From positions 51,343,667 to 51,407,666 of the forward strand of contig OY282610.1 of the NCBI GenBank assembly GCA_958298945.1: a stretch of 64,000 nucleotides of DNA, read 5' to 3'. The notes beneath the pieces were generated by a model, which was not told the DNA's origin, ran no database searches, and was given only the letters and a program-made list of their open reading frames with translations. Source of the stretch: Atherix ibis (taxonomy: Eukaryota; Arthropoda; Insecta; Diptera; Athericidae). The translations under genes and the position numbers were made by a program. Of this stretch, positions 1-12,281 are shown in pieces (position 1 is the stretch's first letter; every line of letters begins with the position of its first letter).

Positions 1-752
1 TCACCAACAAAAATTTATCCAGAAAGGATATTCTCATTCCAATCGAGAAAATATATATTGGAGAAGCTTTGCCTGAAAGTACGCAATGACACCATAAAAA
101 CAATTCTAAAAACCTTAATTTGTATACAAAAAAAAACGAATTTTAAGAAAGAAAACTATAAATTTTATGAATTTTTTCTCAAAATCACCAACAAAAATTT
201 AACCAGAAAGGATATTCTCATTCCAATCGAGAAAATACGTATTAGAGAAGCTTTGCCTGAAAGTACGCAATGACACCATAAAAACAATTCTAAAAACCTT
301 AATTTGTATACAAAAAAAAAACGAATTTTAGGAAAGAAAACTATAAATTTTATGAATTTTTTCTCAAAATCACCAACAAAAATTTATCCAGAAAGGATAT
401 TCTCATTCCAATCGAGAAAATATGCATTGGAGAAGCTTTGCCTAAAAGTACGCAATGACACCATAAAAACCGTTCTAAAAACCTTAATTTTTATACAAAA
501 AAACGAATTTTAAGAAAGAAAACCATAAATTTTATGAATTTTTTCTCAAAATCACCAACAAAAATTTATCCAGAAATGATATTCTCATTCCAATCGAGAA
601 AATATGCATTGGAGAAGCTTTGCCTAAAAGTACGCAATGACACCATAAAAACAATTCTAAAAACCTTAATTTTTATACAAAAAAAATGAATTTTAAGAAA
701 GAAAACCATAAATTTTATGAATTTTTTCTCAAAACCACCAACAAAAATTTAT
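1..752 (+). repeat. Partial HOR unit, left edge (A monomers only)
   Basis: It begins 17 bases before a monomer start and holds four A monomers starting at 18, 202, 388 and 570. The first has atatattgg where most copies have atgtattgg. The second has tttaaccagaaagg at its border and tacgtattagag. The fourth is a5-like (gaaatgatattc) and ends in the accaccaac signature that precedes D1. The D1-D4 block of this unit lies outside the window. Confidence 0.9.
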
Positions 753-2561
753 CCAGAAAGAATTTTCTCAATCCAATGAGAATAATATGAATTGGAGAAG
801 CTTCGCCTGAAAGTGCACAATCATACCCCAAACAAACATCTCCAAAAAACCACCATTTTCATAGAGAAAAACAAATTTTAAGAGAAAGTGGACTCAGTGT
901 ACTAATTGTTCCCTCCTATTTTTTGAGAAAACTGGGTGCCTGGTGTAAAAATTGGATTTTCGTGAATATTGTCACAAATTTTCGAATTTTTGTGGTTTTT
1001 CGCATATCTTTAGGTGGTCAATTTATTTTGCTTTCAGTAAATAAAAAATTTAATTTTAGGCAATTTTTTTTTAATAGTGCTCACAAAAATTTATTCTGAA
1101 AGGATATTCCTTTTTCGATCAGGATAATATGGATCTAGAAGGCTATGTTAAAGTGTATGTAATGAAACCATGAAACAAATTGCCATTTTTATCCGAAAAA
1201 GCAAACTTTATTTTTAAAAAAATACAGCGAACTTTAGGTATTTTTTTTTAAAACGCCTGGAAAAAATTTTCCTGTAAGGACTTTTTTAGTCCGATCAGGA
1301 TAATAAGAATAGTTATATGTTTCACATATGTATGCGCATTAACATCATTAAACAAATTTTCGAAAAAATTTCCTTTTTCATAGAAAAATAGAAATTTAAA
1401 AAAAAATTTAATGATCTTTTGGCAAATTTTTCTCAAAACTCCCACCGAAATTTATCGTGACATGTCATTTTCCTTCCAATCATTATATTAAGAGTCATAG
1501 AAGGTTTGCCTGAAAGTGTGCAATGACACCACAAAATAAATTCTAAAAAACCTTAATTTTTATACAAAAAAAAAACGAATTTTAATAAAGAAAACAATTA
1601 ATTTTATGAATTTTTTCTCAAAATCACCAACAAAAATTTATCCAGAAAGGATATTCTCATTCCAATCGAAAAAATATGTATTGGAGAAGCTTTGCCTAAA
1701 AGTACGGAATGACACCATAAAAACAATTCTAAAAACCTTAATTTGTTTACAAAAAAAAACGAATTTTAAGAAAGAAAACTATAAATTTTATGAATTTTTT
1801 CTCAAAATCACCAACAAAAATTTATCCAGAAAGAATATTCTCATTTTAATCGAGAAAATATGTATTGGAGAAGCTTTGCCTAAAAGTACGCAATGACACC
1901 ACAAAATAAATTCTAAAAAACCTTAATTTTTATACAAAAAAAAACGAATTTTAAGAAAGAAAACAATTAATTTTATGAATTTTTTCTCAAAATCACCAAC
2001 AAAAATTTATCCAGAAAGGATATTCTCATTCCAATCGAGAAAATATGTATTGGAGACGCTTTGCCTGAAAGTACGCAATGACACCATAAAAACAATTCTA
2101 AAAACCTTAATTTGTATACAAAAAAAAAACGAATTTTAGGAAAGAAAACTATAAATTTTATGAATTTTTTCTCAAAATCACCAACAAAAATTTATCCAGA
2201 AAGGATATTCTCATTCCAATCGAGAAAATATGCATTGGAGAAGCTTTGCCTAAAAGTACGCAATGACACCATAAAAACCGTTCTAAAAACCTTAATTTTT
2301 ATACAAAAAAAACGAATTTTAAGAAAGAAAACCATAAATTTTATGAATTTTTTCTCAAAATCACCAACAAAAATTTATCCAGAAATGATATTCTCATTCC
2401 AATCGAGAAAATATGCATTGACGAAGCTTTGCTTGAAAGTACGCAATGACACCATAAAAATAATTCTAAAAACCTTAATTTTTATACAAAAAAAATGAAT
2501 TTTAAGAAAGAAAACCATAAATTTTATGAATTTTTTCTCAAAACCACCAACAAAAATTTAT
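753..2561 (+). repeat. HOR unit 1 (5 A monomers, 1,809 bp), most diverged D1
   Basis: The D1 here carries several changes not seen in other copies: cttcgcctg at 801, actaattgttccctcc at 901, and ttttcgcatatc near 996. D3 has agttatatgtttc near 1314. A monomers start at 1642, 1826 and 2011, then near 2195 and 2378. The 1642 monomer has the rare tacggaatg plus tgtttac haplotype. The 1826 monomer is a chimera with a D4-type 3' half. The 2011 monomer has lost the AAGCTT site (gacgctttg). Confidence 0.92.
1826..2010 (+). repeat. Chimeric A/D4 monomer
   Basis: The 5' half is A type (ccagaaagaatattctc, atgtattgg, gaagctttgcctaaaag). From gacaccacaaaataaattc at about 1893 the sequence is D4 type, with caattaatttt at the end. 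It is a within-monomer switch between A and D4. Confidence 0.85.
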
Positions 2562-3631
2562 CCAGAAAGAATTTTCTCATTCCAATGAGAATAATATGAA
2601 TTGGAGAAGCTTTGCCTGAAAGTGCACAATCATACCCCAAACAAACATCTCCAAAAAACCACCATTTTCATAGAGAAAAACAAATTTTAAGAGAAAGTGG
2701 ACTCAGTGTAATAATTGTTGCCTCCTATTTTTTGAGAAAACTGGGTGCCTGGTGTAAAAATTGGATTTTCGTGAATATTGTCACAAATTTTCGAATTTTT
2801 GTGGTTTTTTGCATATCTTTAGGTGGTCAATTTATTTTGCTTTCAGTAAATAAAAAATTTAATTTTAGGCAATTTTTTTTTAATAGTGCTCACAAAAATT
2901 TATTCTGAAAGGATATTCCTTTTTTGATCAGGATAATATGGATCTAGAAGGCTATGTTAAAGTGTATGTAATGAAACCATGAAACAAATTGCCATTTTTA
3001 TCCAAAAAAGCAAACTTTATTTTTAAAAAAATACAGCGAACTTTAGGTATTTTTTTTTAAAACGCCTGGAAAAAATTTTCCTGTGAGGACTTTTTTAGTC
3101 CGATCAGGATAATAAGAATAATTATTAGTTTCACATATGTATGCGCATTAACATCATTAAACAAATTTTCGAAAAAATTTCCTTTTTCATAGAAAAATAG
3201 AAATTTAAAAAAAAATTTCATGATCTTTTGGCAAATTTTTCTCAAAACTCCCACCGAAATTTATCGTGACATTTCATTTTCCTTCCAATCATTATATTAA
3301 GAGTCATAGAAGGTTTGCCTGAAAGTGTGCAATGACACCACAAAATAAATTCTAAAAAACCTTAATTTTTATACAAAAAAAACGAATTTTAATAAAGAAA
3401 ACAATTAATTTTATGAATTTTTTCTCAAAATCACCAACAAAAATTTATCCAGAAAGGATATTCTCATTCCAATCGAGAAAATATGTATTGGAGAAGCTTT
3501 GCCTGAAAGTACGCAATGACACCATAAAAACAATTCTAAAAACCTTAATTTTTATACAAAAAAAATGAATTTTAAGAAAGAAAACCATAAATTTTATGAA
3601 TTTTTTCTCAAAACCACCAACAAAAATTTAT
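2562..3631 (+). repeat. HOR unit 2 (1 A monomer, 1,070 bp), shortest unit
   Basis: This is the minimal form and defines the element borders: D1 2562-2903, D2 2904-3079, D3 3080-3264, D4 3265-3448, single A 3449-3631. The lone A monomer has an a1-type 5' half (atgtattgg, caattctaa) and an a5-type 3' half (aaaatgaatttt, accaccaac). It therefore looks like a deletion by exchange between a1 and a5. D2 has ttttttgatcagg and D3 has aatttcatgatc, both shared with the next unit. Confidence 0.93.
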
Positions 3632-5988
3632 CCAGAAAGAATTTTCTCATTCCAATGAGAATAATATGAATTGGAGAAGCTTTGCCTGAAAGTGCACAAT
3701 CATACCCCAAACAAACATCTCCAAAAAACCACCATTTTCATAGAGAAAAACAAATTTTAAGAGAAAGTGGACTCAGTGTAATAATTGTTGCCTCCTATTT
3801 TTTGAGAAAACTGGGTGCCTGGTGTAAAAATTGGATTTTCGTGAATATTGTCACAAATTTTCGAATTTTTGTGGTTTTTTGCATATCTTTAGGTGGTCAA
3901 TTTATTTTGCTTTCAGTAAATAAAAAATTTAATTTTAGGCAATTTTTTTTTAATAGTGCTCACAAAAATTTATTCTGAAAGGATATTCCTTTTTTGATCA
4001 GGATAATATGGATCTAGAAGGCTATGTTAAAGTGTATGTAATGAAACCATGAAACAAATTGCCATTTTTATCCAAAAAAGCAAACTTTATTTTTAAAAAA
4101 ATACAGCGAACTTTAGGTATTTTTTTTTAAAACGCCTGGAAAAAATTTTCCTGTAAGGACTTTTTTAGTCCGATCAGGATAATAAGAATAATTATTAGTT
4201 TCACATATGTATGCGCATTAACATCATTAAACAAATTTTCGAAAAAATTTCCTTTTTCATAGAAAAATAGAAATTTAAAAAAAAATTTCATGATCTTTTG
4301 GCAAATTTTTCTCAAAACTCCCACCGAAATTTATCGTGACATGTCATTTTCCTTCCAATCATTATATTAAGAGTCATAGAAGGTTTGCCTGAAAGTGTGC
4401 AATGACACCACAAAATAAATTCTAAAAAACCTTAATTTTTATACAAAAAAAACGAATTTTAATAAAGAAAACAATTAATTTTATGAATTTTTTCTCAAAA
4501 TCACCAACAAAAATTTATCCAGAAAGGATATTCTCATTCCAATCGAGAAAATATGTATTGGAGAAGCTTTCCCTGAAAGTACGCAATGACACCATAAAAA
4601 CAATTCTAAAAACCTTAATTTGTATACAAAAAAAAACGAATTTTAAGAAAGAAAACTATAAATTTTATGAATTTTTTCTCAAAATCACCAACAAAAATTT
4701 ATCCAGAAAGGATATTCTCATTCCAATCGAGAAAATATGTATTGGAGAAGCTTTGCCTGAAAATAAGCAATGACACCATAAAAACAATTCTAAAAACCTT
4801 CATTTTTATACAAAAAAAATGAATTTTAAGAAAGAAAACCATAAATTTTATGAATTTTTTCTCAAAACCACCAACAAAAATTTATCCAGAAAGGATATTC
4901 TCATTCCAATCGAGAAAATATGTATTGGAGAAGCTTTGCCTGAAAGTACGCAATGACACCATAAAAACAATTCTAAAAACCTTAATTTGTATACAAAAAA
5001 AAAACCAATTTTAAGAAAGAAAACTATAAATTTTATGAATTTTTTCTCAAAATCACCAACAAAAATTTATCCAGAAAGGATATTCTCATTCCAATCGAGA
5101 AAATATGTATTGGAGAAGCTTTGCCTAAAAGTACGCAATGACACCATAAAAACAATTCTAAAAACCTTAATTTGTATACAAAAAAAAACGAATTTTAGGA
5201 AAGAAAACTATAAATTTAATGAATTTTTTCTCAAAATCACCAACAAAAATTTATCCAGAAAGGATATTCTCATTCCAATCGAGAAAATATGCATTGGAGA
5301 AGCTTTGCCTAAAAGTACGCAATGACACCATAAAAACCGTTCTAAAAACCTTAATTTTTATACAAAAAAAACGAACTTTAAGAAAGAAAACCATAAATTT
5401 TATGAATTTTTTCTCAAAATCACCAACAAAAATTTATCCAGAAAGGATATTCTCATTCCAATCGAGAAAATATGTATTGGAGAAGCTTTGCCTGAAAGTA
5501 CGCAATGACACCATAAAAACAATTCTAAAAACCTTAATTTGTATACAAAAAAAAAACGAATTTTAGGAAAGAAAACTATAAATTTTATGAATTTTTTCTC
5601 AAAATCACCAATAAAAATTTATCCAGAAAGGATATTCTCATTCCAATCGAGAAAATATGCATTGGAGAAGCTTTGCCTAAAAGTACGCAATGACACCATA
5701 AAAACCGTTCTAAAAACCTTAATTTTTATACAAAAAAAACGAATTTTAAGAAAGAAAACCATAAATTTTATGAATTTTTTCTCAAAATCACCAACAAAAA
5801 TTTATCCAGAAATGATATTCTCATTCCAATCGAGAAAATATGCATTGGAGAAGCTTTGCCTGAAAGTACGCAATGACACCATAAAAAAAATTCTAAAAAC
5901 CTTAATTTTTATACAAAAAAAATGAATTTTAAGAAAGAAAACCATAAATTTTATGAATTTTTTCTCAAAACCACCAACAAAAATTTAT
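3632..5988 (+). repeat. HOR unit 3 (8 A monomers, 2,357 bp)
   Basis: The D block shares ttttttgatcagg and aatttcatgatc with unit 2. The eight-monomer A run contains an internal a5-type end (aaaatgaatttt then accaccaac, about 4815-4885). A normal A monomer at 4886 follows it instead of D1. The run therefore looks like two A runs joined with loss of a D block. One A monomer has gaaaataagcaatg near 4760. Confidence 0.92.
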
Positions 5989-8157
5989 CCAGAAAGAATT
6001 TTCTCATTCCAATGAGAATAATATGAATTGGAGAAGCTTTGCCTGAAAGTGCACAATCATACCCCAAACAAACATCTCCAAAAAACCACCATTTTCATAG
6101 AGAAAAACAAATTTTAAGAGAAAGTTGACTCAGTGTAATAATTGTTGCCTCCTATTTTTTGAGAAAACTGGGTGCCTGGTGTAAAAATTGGATTTTCGTG
6201 AATATTGTCACAAATTTTCGAATTTTTGTGGTTTTTTGCATATCTTTAGGTGGTCAATTTATTTTGCTTTCAATAAATAAAAAATTTAATTTTAGGCAAT
6301 TTTTTTTTAATAGTGCTCACAAAAATTTATTCTGAAAGGATATTCCTTTTTCGATCAGGATAATATGGATCTAGAAGGCTATGTTAAAGTGTATGTAATG
6401 AAACCATGAAACAAATTGCCATTTTTATCCAAAAAAGCAAACTTTATTTTTAAAAAAATACAGCGAACTTTAGGTATTTTTTTTTAAAACGCCTGGAAAA
6501 AATTTTCCTGTAAGGACTTTTTTAGTCCGATCAGGATAATAAGAATAATTATTAGTTTCACATATGTATGCGCATTAACATCATTAAACAAATTTTCGAA
6601 AAAATTTCCTTTTTCATAGAAAAATAGAAATTTAAAAAAAAATTTAATGATCTTTTGGCAAATTTTTCTCAAAACTCCCACCGAAATTTATCGTGACATG
6701 TCATTTTCCTTCCAATCATTATATTAAGAGTCATAGAAGGTTTGCCTGAAAGCGTGCAATGACACCACAAAATAAATTCTAAAAAACCTTTATTTTTATA
6801 CAAAAAAAACGAATTTTAATAAAGAAAACAATTAATTTTATGAATTTTTTCTCAAAATCACCAACAAAAATTTATCCAGAAAGGATATTCTCATTCCAAT
6901 CGAGAAAATATGTATTGGAGAAGCTTTGCCTGAAAGTACGCAATGACACCATAAAAACAATTCTAAAAACCTTAATTTGTATACAAAAAAAAACGAATTT
7001 TAGGAAAGAAAACTATAAATTTTATGAATTTTTCTCAAAATCACCAACAAAAATTTATCCAGAAAGGATATTCTCATTCCAATCGAGAAAATATGCATTG
7101 GAGAAGCTTTGCCTAAAAGTACGCAATGACACCATAAAAACCGTTCTAAAAACCTTAATTTTTATACAAAAAAAAACGAATTTTAATAAAGAAAACAATT
7201 AATTTTATGAATTTTTTCTCAAAATCACCAACAAAAATTTATCCAGAAAGGATATTCTCATTCCAATCGAGAAAATATGCATTGGAGAAGCTTTGCCTAA
7301 AAGTACGCAATGACACCATAAAAACCGTTCTAAAAACCTTAATTTTTATACAAAAAAAACGAACTTTAAGAAAGAAAACCATAAATTTTATGAATTTTTT
7401 CTCAAAATCACCAACAAAAATTTATCCAGAAATGATATTCTCATTCCAATCGAGAAAATATGCATTGGAGAAGCTTTGCCTGAAAGTACGCAATGACACC
7501 ATAAAAACAATTCTAAAAACCTTAATTTTTATACAAAAAAAATGAATTTTAAGAAAGAAAACCATAAATTTTATGAATTTTTTCTCAAAACCACCAACAA
7601 AAATTTATCCAGAAATAATATTCTCATTCCAATCGAGAAAATATGCATTGGAGAAGCTTTGCCTGAAAGTACGCAATGACACCATAAAAACCGTTCTAAA
7701 AACCTTAATTTTTATACAAAAAAAACGAATTTTAATAAAGAAAACAATTAATTTTATGAATTTTTTCTCAAAATCACCAACAAAAATTTATCCAGAAAGG
7801 ATATTCTCATTCCAATCGAGAAAATATGCATTGGAGAAGCTTTGCCTAAAAGTACGCAATGACACCATAAAAACCGTTCTAAAAACCTTAATTTTTATAC
7901 AAAAAAAACGAACTTTAAGAAAGAAAACCATAAATTTTATGAATTTTTTCTCAAAATCACCAACAAAAATTTATCCAGAAATGATATTCTCATTCCAATC
8001 GAGAAAATATGCATTGGAGAAGCTTTGCCTGAAAGTACGCAATGACACCATAAAAACAATTCTAAAAACCTTAATTTTTATACAAAAAAAATGAATTTTA
8101 AGAAAGAAAACCATAAATTTTATGAATTTTTTCTCAAAACCACCAACAAAAATTTAT
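5989..8157 (+). repeat. HOR unit 4 (7 A monomers, 2,169 bp)
   Basis: D1 has gaaagttgactcag near 6121, which breaks the usual chance reading frame. D4 has gaaagcgtgc near 6749 and cctttatttt. An internal a5-type end with accaccaac at about 7590-7608 is followed by an A monomer beginning ccagaaataatattc at 7609, a second fusion of two A runs. One A monomer near 7027 lacks a T in its T6 run. Confidence 0.92.
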
Positions 8158-9957
8158 CCAGAAAGAATTTTCTCATTCCAATGAGAATAATATGAATTGG
8201 AGAAGCTTTGCCTGAAAGTGCACAATCATACCCCAAACAAACATCTCCAAAAAACCTCTTCATAGAGAAAAACAAATTTTAAGAGAAAGTGGACTCAGTG
8301 TAATAATTGTTGCCTCCTATTTTTTGAGAAAACTGGGTGCCTGGTGTAAAAATTGGATTTTCGTGAATATTGTCACAAATTTTCGAATTTTTGTGGTTTT
8401 TTGCATATCTTTAGGTGGTCAATTTATTTTGCTTTCAGTAAATAAAAAATTTAATTTTAGGCAATTTTTTTTTAATAGTGCTCACAAAAATTTATTCTGA
8501 AAGGATATTCCTTTTTCGATCAGGATAATATGGATCTAGAAGGCTATGTTAAAGTGTATGTAATGAAACCATGAAACAAATTGCCGTTTTTATCCAAAAA
8601 AGCAAACTTTATTTTTAAAAAAATACAGCGAACTTTAGGTATTTTTTTTTAAAACGCCTGGAAAAAATTTTCCTGTAAGGACTTTTTTAGTCCGATCAGG
8701 ATAATAAGAATAATTATTAGTTTCACATATGTATGCGCATTAACATCGTTAAACAAATTTTCGAAAAAATTTCCTTTTTCATAGAAAAATAGAAATTTAA
8801 AAAAAAATTTAATGATCTTTTGGCAAATTTTTCTCAAAACTACCACCGAAATTTATCGTGACATGTCATTTTCCTTCCAATCATTATATTAAGAGTCATA
8901 GAAGGTTTGCCTGAAAGTGTGCAATGACACCACAAAATAAATTCTAAAAAACCTTAATTTTTATACAAAAAAAACGAATTTTAATAAAGAAAACAATTAA
9001 TTTTATGAATTTTTTCTCAAAATCACCAACAAAAATTAATCCAGAAAGGATATTCTCAATCCAATCGAGAAAATATGTATTGGAGAAGCTTTGCCTGAAA
9101 GTACACAATGACACCATAAAAACAATTCTAAAAACCTTAATTTGTATACAAAAAAAAACGAATTTTAAGAAAGAAAACTATAAATTTTATGAATTTTTTC
9201 TCAAAATCACCAACAAAAATTTATCCAGAAAGGATATTCTCATTCCAATCGAGAAAATATGTATTGGAGAAGCTTTGCCTGAAAGTACGCAATGACACCA
9301 TAAAAACAATTCTAAAAACCCTAATTTGTATACAAAAAAAAACGAATTTTAGGAAAGAAAACTATAAATTTTATGAATTTTTTCTCAAAATCACCAACAA
9401 AAATTTATCCAGAAAGGATATTCTCATTCCAATCGAGAAAATATGCATTGGAGAAGCTTTGCCTAAAAGTACGCAATGACACCATAAAAACCGTTCTAAA
9501 AACCTTAATTTTTATACAAAAAAAACGAATTTTAATAAAGAAAACAATTAATTTTATGAATTTTTTCTCAAAATCACCAACAAAAATTTATCCAGAAAGG
9601 ATATTCTCATTCCAATCGAGAAAATATGCATTGAAGAAGCTTTGCCTAAAAGTACGCAATGACACCATAAAAACCGTTCTAAAAACCTTAATTTTTATAC
9701 AAAAAAAACGAATTTTAAGAAAGAAAACCATAAATTTTATGAATTTTTTCTCAAAATCACCAACAAAAATTTATCCAGAAATGATATTCTCATTCCAATC
9801 GAGAAAATATGCATTGGAGAAGCTTTGCCTGAAAGTACGCAATGACACCATAGAAACAATTCTAAAAACCTTAATTTTTATACAAAAAAAATGAATTTTA
9901 AGAAAGAAAACCATAAATTTTATGAATTTTTTCTCAAAACCACCAACAAAAATTTAT
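8158..9957 (+). repeat. HOR unit 5 (5 A monomers, 1,800 bp)
   Basis: D1 has a 6-bp deletion at about 8254-8261 (aacctcttcatag instead of aaccaccattttcatag), which accounts for the 1,800-bp length. D2 has ttgccgttttt, D3 has aacatcgttaaac, and the D3/D4 border has aactaccaccg. The last variant also occurs in units 6 and 7. The fourth A monomer has ttgaagaagc near 9632 and the last has catagaaacaatt near 9850. Confidence 0.92.
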
Positions 9958-11763
9958 CCAGAAAGAATTTTCTCATTCCAATGAGAATAATATGAATTGG
10001 AGAAGCTTTGCCTGAAAGTGCACAATCATACCCCAAACAAACATCTCCAAAAAACCACCATTTTCATAGAGAAAAACAAATTTTAAGAGAAAGTGAACTC
10101 AGTGTAATAATTGTTGCCTCCTATTTTTTGAGAAAACTGGGTGCCTGGTGTAAAAATTGGATTTTCGTGAATATTGTCACAAATTTTCGAATTTTTGTGG
10201 TTTTTTGCATATCTTTAGGTGGTCAATTTATTTTGCTTTCAGTAAATAAAAAATTTAATTTTAGGCAATTTTTTTTTAATACTGCTCACAAAAATTTATT
10301 CTGAAAGGATATTCCTTTTTCGATCAGGATAATATGGATCTAGAAGGCTATGTTAAAGTGTATGTAATGAAACCATGAAACAAATTGCCATTTTTATCCA
10401 AAAAAGCAAACTTTATTTTTAAAAAAATACAGTGAACTTTAGGTATTTTTTTTTAAAACGCCTGGAAAAAATTTTCCTGTAAGGACTTTTTTAGTCCGAT
10501 CAGGATAATAAGAATAATTATTAGTTTCACATATGTATGCGCATTAACATCATTAAACAAATTTTCGAAAAAATTTCCTTTTTCATAGACAAATAGAAAT
10601 TAAAAAAAAAATTTAATGATCTTTTGGCAAATTTTTCTCAAAACTACCACCGAAATTTATCGTGACATGTCATTTTCCTTCCAATCATTATATTAAGAGT
10701 CATAAAAGGTTTGCCTGAAAGTGTGCAATGACACCACAAAATAAATTCTAAAAAACCTTAATTTTTATACAAAAAAAAACGAATTTTAATAAAGAAAACA
10801 ATTAATTTTATGAATTTTTTCTCAAAATCACCAACAAAAATTTATCCAGAAAGGATATTCTCATTCCAATCGAGAAAATATGTATTGGAGAAGCTTTGCC
10901 TGAAAGTACGCAATGACACCATAAAAACAATTCTAAAAACCTTAATTTGTATACAAAAAAAAAACGAATTTTAAGAAAGAAAACTATAAATTTTATGAAT
11001 TTTTTCTCAACATCACCAACAAAAATTTATCCAGAAAGGATAGTCTCATTCCAATCGAGAAAATATGTATTGGAGAAGCTTTGCCTGAAAGTACGCAATG
11101 ACACCATAAAAACAATTCTAAAAACCTTAATTTGTATACAAAAAAAAACGAATTTTAGGAAAGAAAACTATAAATTTTATGAATTTTTTCTCAAAATCAC
11201 CAACAAAAATTTATCCAGAAAGGATATTCTCATTCCAATCGAGAAAATATGCATTGGAGAAGCTTTGCCTAAAAGTACGCAATGACACCATAAAAACCGT
11301 TCTAAAAACCTTAATTTTTATACAAAAAAAACGAATTTTAATAAAGAAAACAATTAATTTTATGAATTTTTTCTCAAAATCACCAACAAAAATTTATCCA
11401 GAAAGGATATTCTCATTCCAATCGAGAAAATATGCATTGGAGAAGCTTTGCCTAAAAGTACGCAATGACACCATAAAAACCGTTCTAAAAACCTTAATTT
11501 TTATACAAAAAAAACGAATTTTAAGAAAGAAAACCATAAATTTTATGAATTTTTTCTCAAAATCACCAACAAAAATTTATCCAGAAATGATATTCTCATT
11601 CCAATCGAGAAAATATGCATTGGAGAAGCTTTGCCTGAAAGTACGCAATGACACCATAGAAACAATTCTAAAAACCTTAATTTTTATACAAAAAAAATGA
11701 ATTTTAAGAAAGAAAACCATAAATTTTATGAATTTTTTCTCAAAACCACCAACAAAAATTTAT
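9958..11763 (+). repeat. HOR unit 6 (canonical 5 A monomers, 1,806 bp)
   Basis: Canonical unit D1-D2-D3-D4-a1-a2-a3-a4-a5. Diagnostic changes are gtgaactcag and aatactgctc in D1, acagtgaac in D2, catagacaaatag and aactaccacc in D3, cataaaagg in D4, ctcaacatc at the end of a1, gatagtctc in a2, and catagaaacaatt in a5. All of these recur in unit 7, 1,806 bp downstream. The two units look identical line by line. Confidence 0.95.
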
Positions 11764-12105
11764 CCAGAAAGAATTTTCTCATTCCAATGAGAATAATATG
11801 AATTGGAGAAGCTTTGCCTGAAAGTGCACAATCATACCCCAAACAAACATCTCCAAAAAACCACCATTTTCATAGAGAAAAACAAATTTTAAGAGAAAGT
11901 GAACTCAGTGTAATAATTGTTGCCTCCTATTTTTTGAGAAAACTGGGTGCCTGGTGTAAAAATTGGATTTTCGTGAATATTGTCACAAATTTTCGAATTT
12001 TTGTGGTTTTTTGCATATCTTTAGGTGGTCAATTTATTTTGCTTTCAGTAAATAAAAAATTTAATTTTAGGCAATTTTTTTTTAATACTGCTCACAAAAA
12101 TTTAT
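11764..12105 (+). repeat. D1 element of reference unit (342 bp)
   Basis: It starts like a monomer (ccagaaagaattttctc, gaagctttgcctgaaag) but then has its own sequence: gtgcacaatcatacccc, an aaccaccattttcatag stretch, and a ~150-bp segment (about 11898-12049) with no clear counterpart in A. The last ~55 bp (aatttaatttta to cacaaaaatttat) align again with the A monomer end. It may be an ancestral monomer with a ~158-bp insertion or two fused, shortened monomers. It contains the only strongly non-monomer sequence in the array. Confidence 0.88.
11984..12005. repeat. Imperfect 22-bp palindrome inside D1
   Basis: The arms cacaaa and tttgtg flank a centre with the self-complementary core ttcgaa. 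By hand 18 of 22 positions fit two-fold symmetry. It lies in the D1 segment that has no counterpart in A monomers and is present in the D1 copies I read. It could be a binding site or a chance feature of AT-rich DNA. Confidence 0.45.
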
Positions 12106-12281
12106 TCTGAAAGGATATTCCTTTTTCGATCAGGATAATATGGATCTAGAAGGCTATGTTAAAGTGTATGTAATGAAACCATGAAACAAATTGCCATTTT
12201 TATCCAAAAAAGCAAACTTTATTTTTAAAAAAATACAGTGAACTTTAGGTATTTTTTTTTAAAACGCCTGGAAAAAATTTT
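12106..12281 (+). repeat. D2 element of reference unit (176 bp)
   Basis: A diverged monomer. tctgaaaggatattcc aligns with ccagaaaggatattctc, gatcaggataatatgg with atcgagaaaatatg, and gaaaccatgaaacaaattgcc with gacaccataaaaacaattc. It lacks the AAGCTT site and ends in a T9 run followed by aaaacgcctggaaaa. This unit has acagtgaac where most have acagcgaac. Confidence 0.88.

Noticed and set aside
2612..2908. A 98-residue open frame in D1 (starts TTG), repeated in most units, with hydrophobic stretches
   Set aside because: The frame starts in the middle of the satellite monomer. It is broken by stops or frameshifts in units 1, 4, 5, 17, 18, 26 and 37, shows no domain I recognise, and its conservation is explained by overall copy identity.
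3040..3060. T9 runs in D1 and D2 as terminators
   Set aside because: No upstream gene or hairpin accompanies them. They are part of the AT-rich monomer sequence.
3057..3254. A 65-residue minus-strand open frame across D3 resembling a hydrophobic peptide
   Set aside because: AT-rich DNA read antisense gives Phe/Ile/Lys-rich peptides by chance. There is no supporting start context, and it is lost wherever D3 has indels (units 12, 20, 23, 27, 34, 35) with no compensating change.
11898..12049. D1-specific segment as a transposon or MITE
   Set aside because: I see no terminal inverted repeats or target-site duplication at its edges, and it is present at the same place in every unit.
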